Below are positions 1-7,500 of a stretch of 8,585 nt of DNA, one piece after another (the first letter of the stretch is position 1; each line of letters begins with the position of its first letter). The stretch comes from an uncultured Massilia sp. (GTDB lineage Bacteria > Pseudomonadota > Gammaproteobacteria > Burkholderiales > Burkholderiaceae). The DNA lies in assembly GCA_946886065.1 (NCBI GenBank), contig CAMPHU010000198.1, positions 1-8,585 of the forward strand. Direction: 5' to 3'. The position numbers and the translations under genes are program-made. The notes below the pieces were generated by a model. It had not been told where the DNA came from. It saw only the letters and a list, made by a program, of their open reading frames with translations, and searched no databases.

Positions 1-70
1 ATTAACAAAACTTTAACTAACTCCAACACCACAGCCCCAAAAAAGCCGTATCATGTTTCATTACCATGGC

Positions 71-91
71 CCGGCGCCCACCCTGCGCCGG
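71..91 (+). repeat. Short inverted repeat in the leader upstream of cbs
   Basis: CCGGCGC (71-77) and GCGCCGG (85-91) form a perfect 7-bp stem with a 7-nt loop, 69 bases before the cbs start. No U-run follows. In such GC-rich DNA a stem of this size can occur by chance, so a role in the cbs leader is only a possibility. In the rest of 1-160 I see an A/T-rich start and a TATCAT hexamer at 49-54 that resembles a -10 box but has no matching -35, so I do not call a promoter. Confidence 0.3.
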
Positions 92-151
92 CTCGTCGTA
101 ACACGGCGTCCCACGAGGCGCCGATCCAGGTCCCTCGCGGTCCGGCTCATT

Positions 152-156
152 GGAGG
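152..156 (+). promoter_or_regulatory. Shine-Dalgarno site that sets the cbs start
   Basis: GGAGG ends four bases before ATG 161. It is the only good ribosome-binding site near the N-terminus. The earlier in-frame ATG at 53 has no purine-rich element in front of it, which supports the shorter 459-residue protein. Confidence 0.75.
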
Positions 157-160
157 CACT

Positions 161-1540
161 ATGCAACATGCGTCGCAAGCTGCACTGTTTTCATTGATTG
201 GCGATACCCCGCTGGTGGAAGTGACCCGCATCGATACCGGTCCCTGCCAGCTGTTCCTGAAACTCGAATCGCAAAATCCCGGTGGCTCCATCAAGGACCG
301 CATCGGCAAGGCCATGATCGAAAAGGCCGAGCATGACGGCCACCTCCAGCCCGGCGGCACGGTGGTCGAGGCCACCGCCGGCAATACCGGCCTGGGCCTG
401 GCCCTGGTGGCGCGCATCAAGGGCTACCGCGTGGTGCTGGTGGTCCCGGACAAAATGGCGGCCGAGAAGATCCTGCACCTGAAGGCGCTCGGCGCCGAGA
501 TCCACCTGACCCGCTCCGACGTCGGCAAGGGCCACCCCGAGTACTACCAGGACTACGCCGCCCGCCTGGCCAGGGAGATTCCCGGCGCCTGGTTCGCCGA
601 CCAGTTCAACAACCCGGCCAACCCCTGGGCCCACGAGCACTTCACCGGCCCGGAGATCTGGGACCAGACCAACCACAAGGTGGACGCCATTGTCGTCGGC
701 GTCGGCTCATCGGGCACCCTCACCGGCCTGTCGCACTACTTCAAGAAGACCCAGCCGCACCTGGAATTCATCCTGGCCGACCCGAAGGGCTCGATCCTGG
801 CGGAGTACGTCAACACCGGCCACCTGTCGAAGGATGCCGGTTCCTGGGCGGTGGAAGGCATCGGCGAGGACTTCATCCCCGGCATCGCCGACCTGTCGCG
901 CGTGACCAAGGCCTATACGATTCCCGACGAGGAAAGCTTCAACACGGCGCGCCTGCTGCTCCAGCAGGAAGGCATCCTGGGCGGCTCGTCCACCGGCACC
1001 CTGCTCGCCGCCGCGTTGCGCTATTGCCGCGAGCAGACCCGTCCCAAGCGCGTCGTCACCTTCGTGTGCGACACCGGCACCCGCTACCTGACCAAGGTCT
1101 ACAGCGACGGCTGGATGGTCGACCAGGGCCTGCTGACCCGGCCCAAGCTGGGCGACCTGCGCGACCTGATCGGCCGCCGCTACGATGCCGGCGAAGTGGT
1201 GACGGTGTCGCCCACCGACACCCTGCTGACCGCTTTCAACCGCATGCGCAGCAGCGACCTGCAGCAGCTGCCGGTGATCGACAACGAAGGCCGGCTGGCG
1301 GGCCTGATCGACGAATCCGACCTGCTGCACCATGTGACCACCGAGCCGGGCCGCTTCGGCGCGCCGGTGTCGAGCACCATGACGGCCCAGCTGCAGACCC
1401 TGCATCCGGCCGCGAGCATGCAGCAGCTGCGCGAAGTGCTCGACCGCGGCCTGACCGCCGTGATCACCGACGGTCCGAGCTTCTACGGGCTGATCACACG
1501 CTTCGACCTGCTGAATCATTTGAGAAGGACGCTTTCATGA
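161..1540 (+). CDS. cbs: Cystathionine beta-synthase (PLP enzyme with C-terminal CBS-domain pair)
   Basis: 459 aa. Makes cystathionine from homocysteine and serine (or an activated serine), the first step of reverse transsulfuration, in the cytoplasm. Residues 1-320 form a fold-type II PLP domain: SLIGDTPLV at the N-terminus, the Schiff-base lysine K45 in GGSIKDR (AAG at 293-295), the substrate-loop asparagine N75 in TAGNTG (72-77), the phosphate-binding loop GVGSSGT (180-186) and the pyridine-contacting serine S276 in GGSSTG. The TRYLTK...SDGWM stretch (307-319) resembles CBS more than plain cysteine synthase. Residues about 335-395 and 402-455 are two CBS motifs (a Bateman module), which in the human enzyme binds AdoMet; whether this one does is unknown. 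There is no haem-binding N-terminal extension. ATG 161 was chosen because GGAGG precedes it and homology starts there; the frame is open back to ATG 53, but that adds 36 Arg-rich residues unlike the family. It overlaps the next gene by 4 bp. The main alternative is a cysteine synthase-like enzyme. Confidence 0.93.
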   Translation: MQHASQAALFSLIGDTPLVEVTRIDTGPCQLFLKLESQNPGGSIKDRIGKAMIEKAEHDGHLQPGGTVVEATAGNTGLGLALVARIKGYRVVLVVPDKMAAEKILHLKALGAEIHLTRSDVGKGHPEYYQDYAARLAREIPGAWFADQFNNPANPWAHEHFTGPEIWDQTNHKVDAIVVGVGSSGTLTGLSHYFKKTQPHLEFILADPKGSILAEYVNTGHLSKDAGSWAVEGIGEDFIPGIADLSRVTKAYTIPDEESFNTARLLLQQEGILGGSSTGTLLAAALRYCREQTRPKRVVTFVCDTGTRYLTKVYSDGWMVDQGLLTRPKLGDLRDLIGRRYDAGEVVTVSPTDTLLTAFNRMRSSDLQQLPVIDNEGRLAGLIDESDLLHHVTTEPGRFGAPVSSTMTAQLQTLHPAASMQQLREVLDRGLTAVITDGPSFYGLITRFDLLNHLRRTLS

Positions 1541-2709
1541 CCGAATCCAAGAGGAACAACGTGAAGCACATCGCCACCCGCGTCATCCACGGCGGCCAGG
1601 CGCCGGAGCCGGCGACCGGCGCCGTGATGCCGCCGATCTTCGCGACGTCCACCTTCCGCCAGGAGAGCCCGGGCGTGCACAAGGGCCTGGACTACGGCCG
1701 CTCGCACAACCCGACGCGCTGGGCGCTGGAGCGCTGCGTGGCCGACATCGAAGGCGGCAGCGCGGCCTTTGCCTTCGCCTCCGGCCTGGCGGCGATCGCG
1801 GCGGTGCTCGAGCTGCTGCCGGCCGGCTCGCACATCGTGGCGGGCGACGACATGTACGGCGGCACCTACCGCCTGTTCGAGCGCGTGCGGCGCGACAGCG
1901 CCGGGCACAAGTTCACCTACGTCGACCTGGCCGATCCGGACGCGTTGGCGGCCGCGCTGCGTCCCGAGACGAAGATGGTGTGGGTGGAAACGCCGACCAA
2001 CCCCATGCTGAAACTGGCCGACCTGCGCGCCATCGCCGCACTGTGCAAGGCGCGCGGCATCCTGACCGTGTGCGACAACACCTTCGCCAGCCCGATCTTG
2101 CAGCGTCCACTGGAGTGCGGCATCGATATCGTGGTGCACTCGACCACCAAGTACATGAACGGACACTCGGACGTGATCGGCGGCGTGGCCATCGTCAACG
2201 ACCCACAGCATGCGGAACGGCTGGGCTTCATCCAGAATGCGGTCGGCGCGATCCAGGGACCCTTCGACAGCTTCCTGGTGCTCCGCGGGATCAAGACCCT
2301 GGCGCTGCGCGTGGAGCGCAGCAGCGCCAATGCGCTCGCGCTGGCGCAGTGGCTGGAGCGCGAGCCGAAGGTGCGCAAGGTGCACTATCCCGGGCTGGAG
2401 TCGCATCCCCAGCACGCGCTGGCAAAACGGCAGATGAACGGTTTCGGAGGGATCGTGTCGATCGACCTGGATACCGACCTGGCGGGGGCAAGGCGCTTCC
2501 TGGAGAACTGCGAGGTGTTCACCCTGGCGGAGAGCCTGGGCGGGGTGGAGAGCTTGATCGAGCATCCGGCCTTGATGACGCATGCGAGCATTCCTGCGGA
2601 GCGCAGGGAGGAACTGGGGATTGGGGATGGCTTGATCCGGCTGTCGGTCGGGATCGAGCATCTGGAGGACCAGCGCGACGACCTGCGGCGCGCGCTCGCA
2701 GCCATCTAG
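1537..2709 (+). CDS. Cystathionine gamma-lyase (Cys/Met metabolism PLP enzyme)
   Basis: 390 aa, the usual length for the family. Predicted to split cystathionine into cysteine, 2-oxobutanoate and ammonia, completing reverse transsulfuration with the upstream cystathionine beta-synthase. Visible motifs: YGR (53-55) that reaches the phosphate of the neighbouring subunit's PLP, the ring-stacking tyrosine Y107 in MYGGTYRL, D180 in DNTFASP, the Schiff-base lysine K205 in HSTTKYMNGHSD (AAG at 2149-2151), SLGGVESL (333-340) and the carboxylate-binding R368 in LIRLSVG. E338 matches the Glu of gamma-lyases and gamma-synthases where E. coli cystathionine beta-lyase has Tyr, which argues against a beta-lyase. 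AAGGA (1525-1529) sits 7 nt before the ATG, and the ATGA overlap with cbs suggests translational coupling. Sequence alone cannot separate gamma-lyase from cystathionine gamma-synthase or O-succinylhomoserine sulfhydrylase; the cbs partner tips the call to gamma-lyase (mccB/cth type). Confidence 0.85.
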   Translation: MTESKRNNVKHIATRVIHGGQAPEPATGAVMPPIFATSTFRQESPGVHKGLDYGRSHNPTRWALERCVADIEGGSAAFAFASGLAAIAAVLELLPAGSHIVAGDDMYGGTYRLFERVRRDSAGHKFTYVDLADPDALAAALRPETKMVWVETPTNPMLKLADLRAIAALCKARGILTVCDNTFASPILQRPLECGIDIVVHSTTKYMNGHSDVIGGVAIVNDPQHAERLGFIQNAVGAIQGPFDSFLVLRGIKTLALRVERSSANALALAQWLEREPKVRKVHYPGLESHPQHALAKRQMNGFGGIVSIDLDTDLAGARRFLENCEVFTLAESLGGVESLIEHPALMTHASIPAERREELGIGDGLIRLSVGIEHLEDQRDDLRRALAAI

Positions 2710-2722
2710 CAAGAACACAACA

Positions 2723-2752
2723 CCGTCGTTCCGGCCTTCGCCGGAACGACGG
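2723..2752. terminator. Perfect 13-bp hairpin between convergent genes, REP-like, possible two-way terminator
   Basis: CCGTCGTTCCGGC (2723-2735) and its exact reverse complement (2740-2752) flank a CTTC loop. It begins 13 bases after the stop of the plus-strand lyase gene and 18 bases after the stop of the minus-strand chemoreceptor gene. The plus-strand side lacks a U-run (ACTTGAGG follows); the minus-strand side reads TGTTGTGTTCTT, moderately U-rich, so it suits the chemoreceptor gene better. The sequence type (CGTCGTTCC...GGAACGACG) resembles dispersed intergenic palindromes I recall from many proteobacterial genomes. Confidence 0.7.
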
Positions 2753-2770
2753 ACTTGAGGGTGTCGGCCT

Positions 2771-4348
2771 TTATGCGGCTTCCAAGGCGCGATGTGCCGA
2801 AGGCCCACGCACCTTGAACGTCCCCACCAGCTCCGACAACTCCGCCGCCTGCTGCCGCATCGACGCCGCCGCAGCGGCCGCTTCTTCCACCATCGCCGCA
2901 TTCTGCTGCGTCGACAGATCCATCTCCGCAATCGCCTTGCTCACCTGCTCCACGCCGCTCGCCTGCCCCGCGCTGGCTTCGTGAATCGCGCCGAGAATCC
3001 CGGCCACGTCCTGCACATGCTGCAGCACCGCGCGCATCGTCGACCCGGCGGCTTCCGCGATCCCGGTCCCGGCCTCGATCTCGCCGGCTGATTCCCCGAT
3101 CAGCTGCTTGATCTCCTTCGCCGCCCCGGCGCTGTGCTGCGCCAGGTTGCGCACCTCCGCCGCCACCACGGCGAACCCGCGTCCCTCCGTCCCGGCACGC
3201 GCCGCCTCGACCGCCGCGTTGAGCGCCAGGATGTTGGTCTGGAAGGCGATGCTGTCGATCATGCCCGTGATGTCGACGATACGGTCCGCCGAGGCCTTAA
3301 TCGCCGCCATGCGCGTCACCAGCTGCCCGACCGCCCTGGCGCCTTCGATGGCCACCGTCGATGCGTTCTGCGCCAGCGCATTCGCCTGCCGCGCGCTGGC
3401 GTTGTTCCGCACGATGGCGCTGCTGAGGGCGTCCATGGCGCCGACCGTCTCGCGCAGCGCATCGGCCTGGCGCTCGGTGCGCTGGGACAGGTCCTGGTTG
3501 CCGTGGGCGATCTCGCTGGAGGCCGAATCGATGGCCTGCGCGCCCTGCAGTACCTGCGACACCGTCGAGGACACGCCGTGCGTCATGCCGTTGAGCGCAT
3601 CGAACAGGCGGCCGATCTCGTCGCCGCGTGTGTGGCGGATCACAGGACGCAGGTCGCCGTGCGCCACCTGCTCGGCCAGGGCAAGGGCCTGCTGCAAGGG
3701 CGCGACGATGTTGCGGGTCAGGATCCAGGCAAGCGCACCGCCTACCGCCAGTGCGCCCAGGCCCAGCACCATCAGCAGCGCCTTGCTGAAGCTGGATGCG
3801 GACGCGGATTCGTCGGCGAGGCGGTGCGCTTCGGCCGTCTCGAAGGCCAGCAGGGCTTCCAGCGCGGCGATGTGGGCCTTGTCATGCTGCGCCCAGCGGC
3901 CGGTCACCAGCTCCTCGACGACCTGGGTCTGGCCGAATTCCTTTGCGCGGAACAGCTCGGCCTGGGTGGCGGCCAGAGCCGCCTTGTGCCTGGCGGCTTC
4001 CTGCATCAGGGTGCGTTCACGCTCCAGGCCCGGCAGCTTGGCGAGCTTGTTCTCGATGGCGGCGGCGCCCTTGCGGCCTTCGGCCAGCCGGGCCTGGAAA
4101 TAATCGGCCAGCTCCAGGCTGTCGCTGCGGGCGATCGAGATGGTGCGCGAGCCGTTCAGGCGCTCGATGCCGAGCAGGTCGGAGACGAGCTGCTGCTTGG
4201 CCAGCTTGTCTTTCACCAGGTCTTCCGTCAGCCTGTCGGATGCCTGCATGCGCCACAGGGCGACGGCGGAAACAAGGAGGATGAGGAGGGAAACGATACC
4301 GAAGGAACCCAGGAGCTTGGTGCCGGTCTGGAGCTTTGCGAGTCGCAT
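2771..4348 (-). CDS. Methyl-accepting chemotaxis protein with four-helix-bundle-like sensor and HAMP domain
   Basis: 525 aa inner-membrane chemoreceptor expected to signal to CheA/CheW. Order: TM1 about 13-32; an all-helical periplasmic region of about 155 residues (33-187), fitting a 4HB_MCP sensor; TM2 about 190-210; HAMP about 212-264 with P217 and the D243-E244-x-G246 motif; then the long coiled-coil signalling domain with the hairpin tip around 359-404 (SIAFQTNILALNAAVEAARAG is shared with Tsr). The tip is unusual: T387-E388 replace the common E-Q of RAGEQGRG. The C-terminus ends ALEAA, with no NWETF-type CheR-docking pentapeptide. The ligand cannot be told from sequence. No che genes adjoin it, so it is an orphan receptor. 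M1 fits the typical LQxGTKL start of such receptors, but no Shine-Dalgarno is visible; a hairpin abuts the start codon instead. Confidence 0.95.
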   Translation of the reverse strand: MRLAKLQTGTKLLGSFGIVSLLILLVSAVALWRMQASDRLTEDLVKDKLAKQQLVSDLLGIERLNGSRTISIARSDSLELADYFQARLAEGRKGAAAIENKLAKLPGLERERTLMQEAARHKAALAATQAELFRAKEFGQTQVVEELVTGRWAQHDKAHIAALEALLAFETAEAHRLADESASASSFSKALLMVLGLGALAVGGALAWILTRNIVAPLQQALALAEQVAHGDLRPVIRHTRGDEIGRLFDALNGMTHGVSSTVSQVLQGAQAIDSASSEIAHGNQDLSQRTERQADALRETVGAMDALSSAIVRNNASARQANALAQNASTVAIEGARAVGQLVTRMAAIKASADRIVDITGMIDSIAFQTNILALNAAVEAARAGTEGRGFAVVAAEVRNLAQHSAGAAKEIKQLIGESAGEIEAGTGIAEAAGSTMRAVLQHVQDVAGILGAIHEASAGQASGVEQVSKAIAEMDLSTQQNAAMVEEAAAAAASMRQQAAELSELVGTFKVRGPSAHRALEAA

Positions 4349-4378
4349 TGCAAGTACGGGTAGTTGTGAGTACTTGCA
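4349..4378 (-). promoter_or_regulatory. 9-bp inverted repeat directly before the chemoreceptor start codon
   Basis: TGCAAGTAC (4349-4357) and GTACTTGCA (4370-4378) are perfect reverse complements separated by 12 bases. The repeat touches the ATG of the chemoreceptor (4348). In mRNA it would be a 9-bp stem ending at the start codon; as DNA it could be a dimeric regulator's operator at about +17 to +46 from the inferred start of transcription. The region carries no Shine-Dalgarno sequence. Confidence 0.5.
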
Positions 4379-4401
4379 GTTTAGAAAGTGTTTGTGACGG
4401 G

Positions 4402-4431
4402 ATTATGAATTTGTGTGAAGGGGCGTGTCAT
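4402..4431 (-). promoter_or_regulatory. Putative sigma-70 promoter of the chemoreceptor gene
   Basis: Read on the minus strand, ATGACA (4431-4426) and CATAAT (4407-4402) each match the -35 and -10 consensus in five of six positions, with an 18-base spacer. Transcription would start near 4395, giving a leader of about 47 bases that contains the inverted repeat at 4349-4378. No sigma-28 flagellar promoter pattern was seen. Confidence 0.45.
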
Positions 4432-4464
4432 GGTTGTGTCACGGGTACGCACGCAAACTTGGGT

Positions 4465-4501
4465 TCCGGCCAAGGGGGACGCCCAGTCCCCCTTGGCCGG
4501 A
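4465..4501 (-). terminator. Perfect 16-bp hairpin after the tricorn protease gene
   Basis: TCCGGCCAAGGGGGAC (4465-4480) and its exact reverse complement (4486-4501) enclose a GCCCA loop. It begins 12 bases after the protease stop codon and ends before the chemoreceptor promoter, the place expected for a terminator. No run of U follows on the minus strand (ACCCAAGTTTGCG), so it may instead block 3' exonucleases or need another factor to terminate. Confidence 0.6.
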
Positions 4502-4513
4502 CCTAAACTGAAC

Positions 4514-7500
4514 TTACTCCTGGCGCTTCAGCGCCGGGATCGCCGCCGGCTTCCACGCCTTCACCGGCTGCTCCTTCAACTTCTTCTCGAGCATTTCCAG
4601 CGCCACTTCCAGCTGGCGGTCGCGCCCCTTGAAGGTCTCGTGCGGCAGGTTGTCCACTTCCACATCCGGCGCCACGCCCACCCCTTCGATCAGCCACTCG
4701 CCTTCGCTCGAGAACTGCCCGAACTCCGCCACGCGCGCCATGCCGTTGTCGGTCAAGCCGTTGCCGTCGCTGAGCCAGACGCCCGCGCCCGCCGTGCGCT
4801 TGCCCACGACAGGTCCGAGCTTGAGCGCCTTGACGCCGGCGGTAAAGGTCTCGCCGTCCGAGTAGGTCAGTTCGTCCGCCAGCACCACCAGGTGGCCGCG
4901 GAAGGTGTTCTGCATGTTCGACTGCGGCTGGTTGCCGTTCGATGCCCAGAAGGCCCACGAGCGGCGCAGCAGCTTCTCGATGATCCAGCTGTCGATGTTG
5001 CCGCCATTATTGCGGCGCACGTCGATGATCAGGCCTTCCTTGTTGATGTTGGCGTAGAAGTCGCGCGCAAAGGCGTTGATGTCGCGCGCCACCATGGCGC
5101 GCAGGTGCAGGTAGCCGATCTTGCCCTTCGACGTCTCGTCCACCTGGCGCGCCCTGCTCTGCTCCCAGTCGGCGTAGCGCAGGCTCGCGTGGCGCGCCAT
5201 GCTCACCGGCGTGACGATCACCTGGCGCGGCTTGGCGCCCGGCGTCTTCACCTGCAGCAGCACCTGCTTGTCGGCCTGGTCGAGCAGCAGGTCGGCGATG
5301 TCGCGGGTCTCGCGAAGCGACTTGCCGTTGACGGCCAGGATCACGTCGCCTTCCTTGACGCCCACGTCAGGCGGAGACAGCGGACCGGCTTCGGACGGCA
5401 ATTCGGGCTCGCTGCGGTAGACACGGTCGACGCGGTAGCCCTCCGCCGTGCGGGCCAGGACCGCACCCAGGCTGGACGGCGTGCCCTCGCCCGTTGCGCG
5501 GCGCACGTCGCCAGGACGGATCTGCGAATGCAGCGCACCGACCTCGCCCACCATCATGCCCAGCACGTCGTCCAGTTCCGCGCGGTCGGTCACGCGCTCG
5601 ACCAGCGGCGCGTAGCGCGCACGCGCGGCGTTCCAGTCGACCCCGCGCATCTTGGCGTCGTACAGGAAGTCGCGGTGCATGCGCCAGGCGTCGTTGAACA
5701 TCTGTTTCCATTCCAGGCGCGGATTGGTGGTCACCGCCCAGTCGTCGATCTTGACCTTGGCCTTGGTCAGATCGGCCGGGGCCTTGGCGCCGGCGGCCAC
5801 GATCAGCATGTCGCCCGGCGCGCCCTTGGCATAGGTGCGGTAGAAGACGTGCTTGCGGTCGGCGCTCAGGCCGAACTCGCGCACATTGGACACGAAGGTT
5901 TCCGGCTGCGGCGCGCTGCGCGAGATCTCCAGGGTCTTGAGCACGCCCTTCTGGCCGTCGTCGGAATCGAGCAGGTAGAGGCGCTTGTCGTCGACGGCCA
6001 GCGCACGGTAGTTGCCCGGCGCGACCGGCACTTCGTACAGGCGTTCGCGCAGCCCGGCGTAGACGATCGCCGGCGTCGGCTTCTTCGGCTTGTCGCTGTT
6101 GGCCGCATTCGCGGCGCTGGCGGTGGCGGCTGCAGCGGCGGCAACGGCGGCCTGCTTGTCGGCGGTCTGCTCGTCGGCGCCCGGCGTCTTCACCGCGGCC
6201 TTGGCGGCGGCTTCCGGGGATTTCTCTTCCGGCTTGGTCAGCTCGTCCTCGGGCTTGAACGGAAAGCGCGTGTCGGGCTGCAGCGCCAGCGCGTACACGC
6301 CGACGCGGTCGTCGAACACCGGCCCCATGTTGCGGTCGCCCCAGACCGAGGCGTTGCCGAGGTTGAAGTGGCGCGCCGAGAGGAAGTACAGCCACTTCCC
6401 GTCCGGCGAGAAGGCCGGCGAATTGGCTTCGTAGCGGTCGGTGGTCACAAAGCTCATCTGCTTCGTGGCCAGGTTGTACAGGCCGATCTGGTTGCGCTGC
6501 TCGCTGCTGCCGGTGCGGACCAGCGCCAGGTTGCGGCTGTCCGGCGACCACACGACCTGTTCCAGGCGGTCGACGCCGATCTGGCCGGCGTCATCGATCA
6601 CCACATTGGCTTTGCCCGCCAGGTCGAGCAGCCAGGTGCGGCCCTTCTTGTCGGTATGGGCCAGCCACTTCCCGTCCGGCGACGGATACAGGTTCCAGCG
6701 GTGGGCGGCGCCATCCTTGGTCAGGCGCTCGCCGTGGCCGGAGCCGTCGGCCGCATAGCGCCAGATCTCGTTCTCGCCGCTGGCGTCGGTGATGGCATAG
6801 ACCCATTTGTCATCGTGGCTGAACACGGCGCTGCGCGCACGCACGCCTTCCGGCACGGCGATCTCGACGCGGCGGTAGGTGCCGGTGCCGGCGATGGTCA
6901 CGCGGCCGCGCGCGGTCAGCACGATGCGCTCGGCCTTGTTGGCGGGCTCGATGCTGGTCAGCGCATCGAGCGGCGACTTCACGCGGCGCATGCGCTGCTG
7001 GTCGAAGTCGGACACCAGGCTGGCCTTGAGCAGGCTGTCGGCGCCGCTCGCGATATCCAGCACGCGCAGGTCGGCGCCCAACTGGTAGACGATACGGCCG
7101 TCGCCGAGCGAAGCGGTACGCACGTCCCATTCCTTGTGGCTGGTGTGGGCGCGGCGGTCGCTGCCGTCCGGGAGCGAGGACCAGATGTTGTCGGCGCCGC
7201 CGGCATCGCTGATGAAGTACAGGCGACCCTGGTGCCACATCGCGCGGCGGTTGTTCGCCATGTCGCCCTTGAACAGTTGAGTGGCTTCGCCCTTGGCGTC
7301 CAGGTCGAAGCGCCACAGCTGGGCGTGGGCGCCGCCGCGGTAGGAGCGGACGTTATCGTTGGTCATGGACAGGCCCATGCGCGTGAAGTAGACGACCTTG
7401 CCGCCATCGTCCAGGGTGGCGTCGTTGGCGTCGGCCAGCGGCAGCACGCGGCGCTTCATGGTGCCCGGGTCCAGCGCGGCCACCACGCGGTGCTTGGCGG

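Noticed and set aside
1024..1536. N-terminal extension of the gamma-lyase frame back into cbs
   Set aside because: The extra 171 residues are an out-of-frame reading of cbs; the ATG at 1537 has a good AAGGA site and matches the family's N-terminus.
1516..2931. A 471-codon minus-strand frame opposite the gamma-lyase gene
   Set aside because: It runs across the inter-gene hairpin and into the next gene, has no ribosome-binding site and no family resemblance; an antisense shadow.
3134..4363. A 409-codon open frame opposite the chemoreceptor gene
   Set aside because: Same codon-aligned antisense register, explained by the rarity of TTA, CTA and TCA codons; no domain seen.
6390..6682. A 20-base identical direct repeat (6390-6409 and 6663-6682)
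   Set aside because: Both copies encode the propeller motif SPDGKWL, 91 codons apart in the same frame, so the identity follows from the protein repeat and codon bias.
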